Of a stretch of 64,000 bases of DNA, positions 62,770 through 64,000 are shown one piece after another (position 1 is the first letter of the stretch; every line of letters begins with the position of its first letter). The notes below the pieces were generated by a model. The model saw nothing but the letters and a program-made list of their open reading frames with translations, was not told the origin of the DNA and searched no databases. The stretch comes from Ligustrum vulgare. Taxonomy: Eukaryota; Streptophyta; Magnoliopsida; Lamiales; Oleaceae. The stretch is taken from the NCBI GenBank assembly GCA_963555705.1, contig OY743190.1, positions 34,268,929 through 34,332,928 on the forward strand, given 5' to 3'. The position numbers were made by a program, and so were the translations under genes.

Positions 62770-64000
62770 CTAGTTGTCTACCCGTGCGATGCACGGAATA
62801 TATAATTTTTAAATTATAATTTTGAAAATATTTTGATTCAATCATCTCAAATAAAAAAATATTATTTAAGTAACATTTCAATACAAAATGTTATTGAATT
62901 TGAAACTTTAAAAAAGACAAAACTATTCAAAATAAAAAAAATGCTACATGTACACTAAGTATATCGTGTCACTCAAAATCTCGCACTCTTTAAATTTTTT
63001 ATATAATTTTTTTTTTATTTTTATTTTTTTTACGTTTTTCTCTGAAAATTTGTTCACCTCATCACCTATTTCCCTTTAAATATTTTATAATTTTTTATTA
63101 ACCATATTTTTTAATGTGTTGCTTACATATATTTTATTTATTTATTTTCAAAATATATTAATTCATTTTTTTCATTTCTGACTTAACAAATTTATATACC
63201 ATATATTTATTTATTTTAAAATATATTAATCCAAAATTTTCATTTTCAATGTAACACATTTATATAGATAAGATATGACATTTATTTATATTCAAATATA
63301 TTAATCCAATTTCTTTCATTTCATATATAACACATGTTATTGAATTTGAAACTTAAAAAAAAAAACTAATTAAAATAAACAAATTCTGCATGTACACTTA
63401 GTGTACCGCACCACTCAAAGTTTGGCACTTAATTAAATTTTTTTATATAAATTTCTTTTGACTTTTATTTAAATTTTTCTCTAAAAACTTGTCCACCTTA
63501 TCACATATTTTCCTTTTAGTGTTATAATTTTTAATTAAATTTATTTTTAAATATGTTGATTACATATATTTTATTCGAAATCCAATATATTAATTAATAT
63601 ATTTTCTTTTTCTTTTTTTAAACATACCAATTTTTGTCAAAATAATGAAATGATTAAATTTTCTACCAATTTATCATTGGTGGTAAAAAGTTGATAGCAA
63701 ATAATTAATTATTTTTGTAATATACTTATTGAAGAACCTACTCATTTATTGACATATTAGGAAGTAAGACTTCAATGATTTTATTTATTTATTTTCAAAA
63801 TATATTGATTCAAAATCTTCATTTCTAACTTAACAAATTTATATAGCTTGGATTTTTTATTTTCAAATATATTAATCTAAAATTTTCATTTTCAATTTAA
63901 CACATTTACATAGATATGACATTTATTTTATATTCAAATATTTTAATACATTTTTTTTTTCCATTTCATACATAACACATTTATATAGATATCACATTTA
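62770..64000 (-). mobile_element. Helitron copy running off the window
   Basis: CTAG 62770 and hairpin CCCGTGCGATGCACGG (62781-62796). Parallels 57603 onward closely (GAATATATAATTTTTAAAT, ATGCTACATGTACACTAAGT) and repeats the same internal duplication at about 63350. The 5' end is beyond position 64000. Confidence 0.75.

Noticed and set aside
30482..62796. Recurring CCCGTGCGATGCACGG considered as a CRISPR repeat, operator or terminator
   Set aside because: Spacing is irregular (hundreds to thousands of bases), there are no spacers or cas genes, and each copy sits a fixed short distance from CTAG as a Helitron 3' end.

Overview
The window looks like heterochromatic or gene-poor DNA from a flowering plant, probably a eudicot. 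It is AT-rich, has one recognisable spliced plant gene, and carries plant-type transposons: Copia elements primed by initiator Met-tRNA, Helitrons ending in a hairpin plus CTAG, and hAT-like and PIF/Harbinger-like MITEs. I see no rRNA, tRNA, CRISPR array or bacterial feature. All calls come from reading the sequence; nothing was searched against a database.

Layout. (1) 973-2666, minus strand: a two-exon gene for a 502-aa coiled-coil protein of the BRANCHLESS TRICHOME-related family, the only host gene I can support. (2) 3753-9794: complete but dead Copia element A, bounded by an ATATA target duplication. It interrupts a forward-facing Helitron (to 11782) that carries an RPA-like OB-fold remnant and a nested 253-bp hAT-like element. 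(3) 12437-16212: Copia element B, which lost most of its reverse transcriptase and took up a PIF/Harbinger-like MITE. (4) 16707-23185, minus strand: Copia element C. Its 457-bp LTRs differ at only 5 positions although its coding interior is wrecked. It splits a GC-rich and simple-repeat host tract (16213-16706 plus 23186-25150). (5) 25176-30470: debris of LTR elements. (6) 30471-64000: almost entirely Helitrons, nearly all with their 3' end to the left (minus strand), packed head to tail and interrupted by a 2.6-kb solo LTR (32867-35479), MITEs and long TA microsatellites.

The most informative element is at 53278-57503. It is a Helitron that still encodes the N-terminal Helitron-protein region and the last part of the PIF1-type helicase but has lost everything between. 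It is interrupted by a 656-bp hAT-like element, and its 5' region is amplified into three ~575-bp units. Around it, 2.08-kb (two copies), 465-bp (two copies) and other tandem duplications show that the array is growing by local duplication. Seven Helitron 5' ends share TTTCCCGCC, which matches the plant E2F site consensus. This is the most unexpected recurring signal here.

The insertion order can partly be read from nesting. Helitrons are the oldest layer, then the solo LTR, Copia A and B and the hAT/MITE insertions, with Copia C the most recent.
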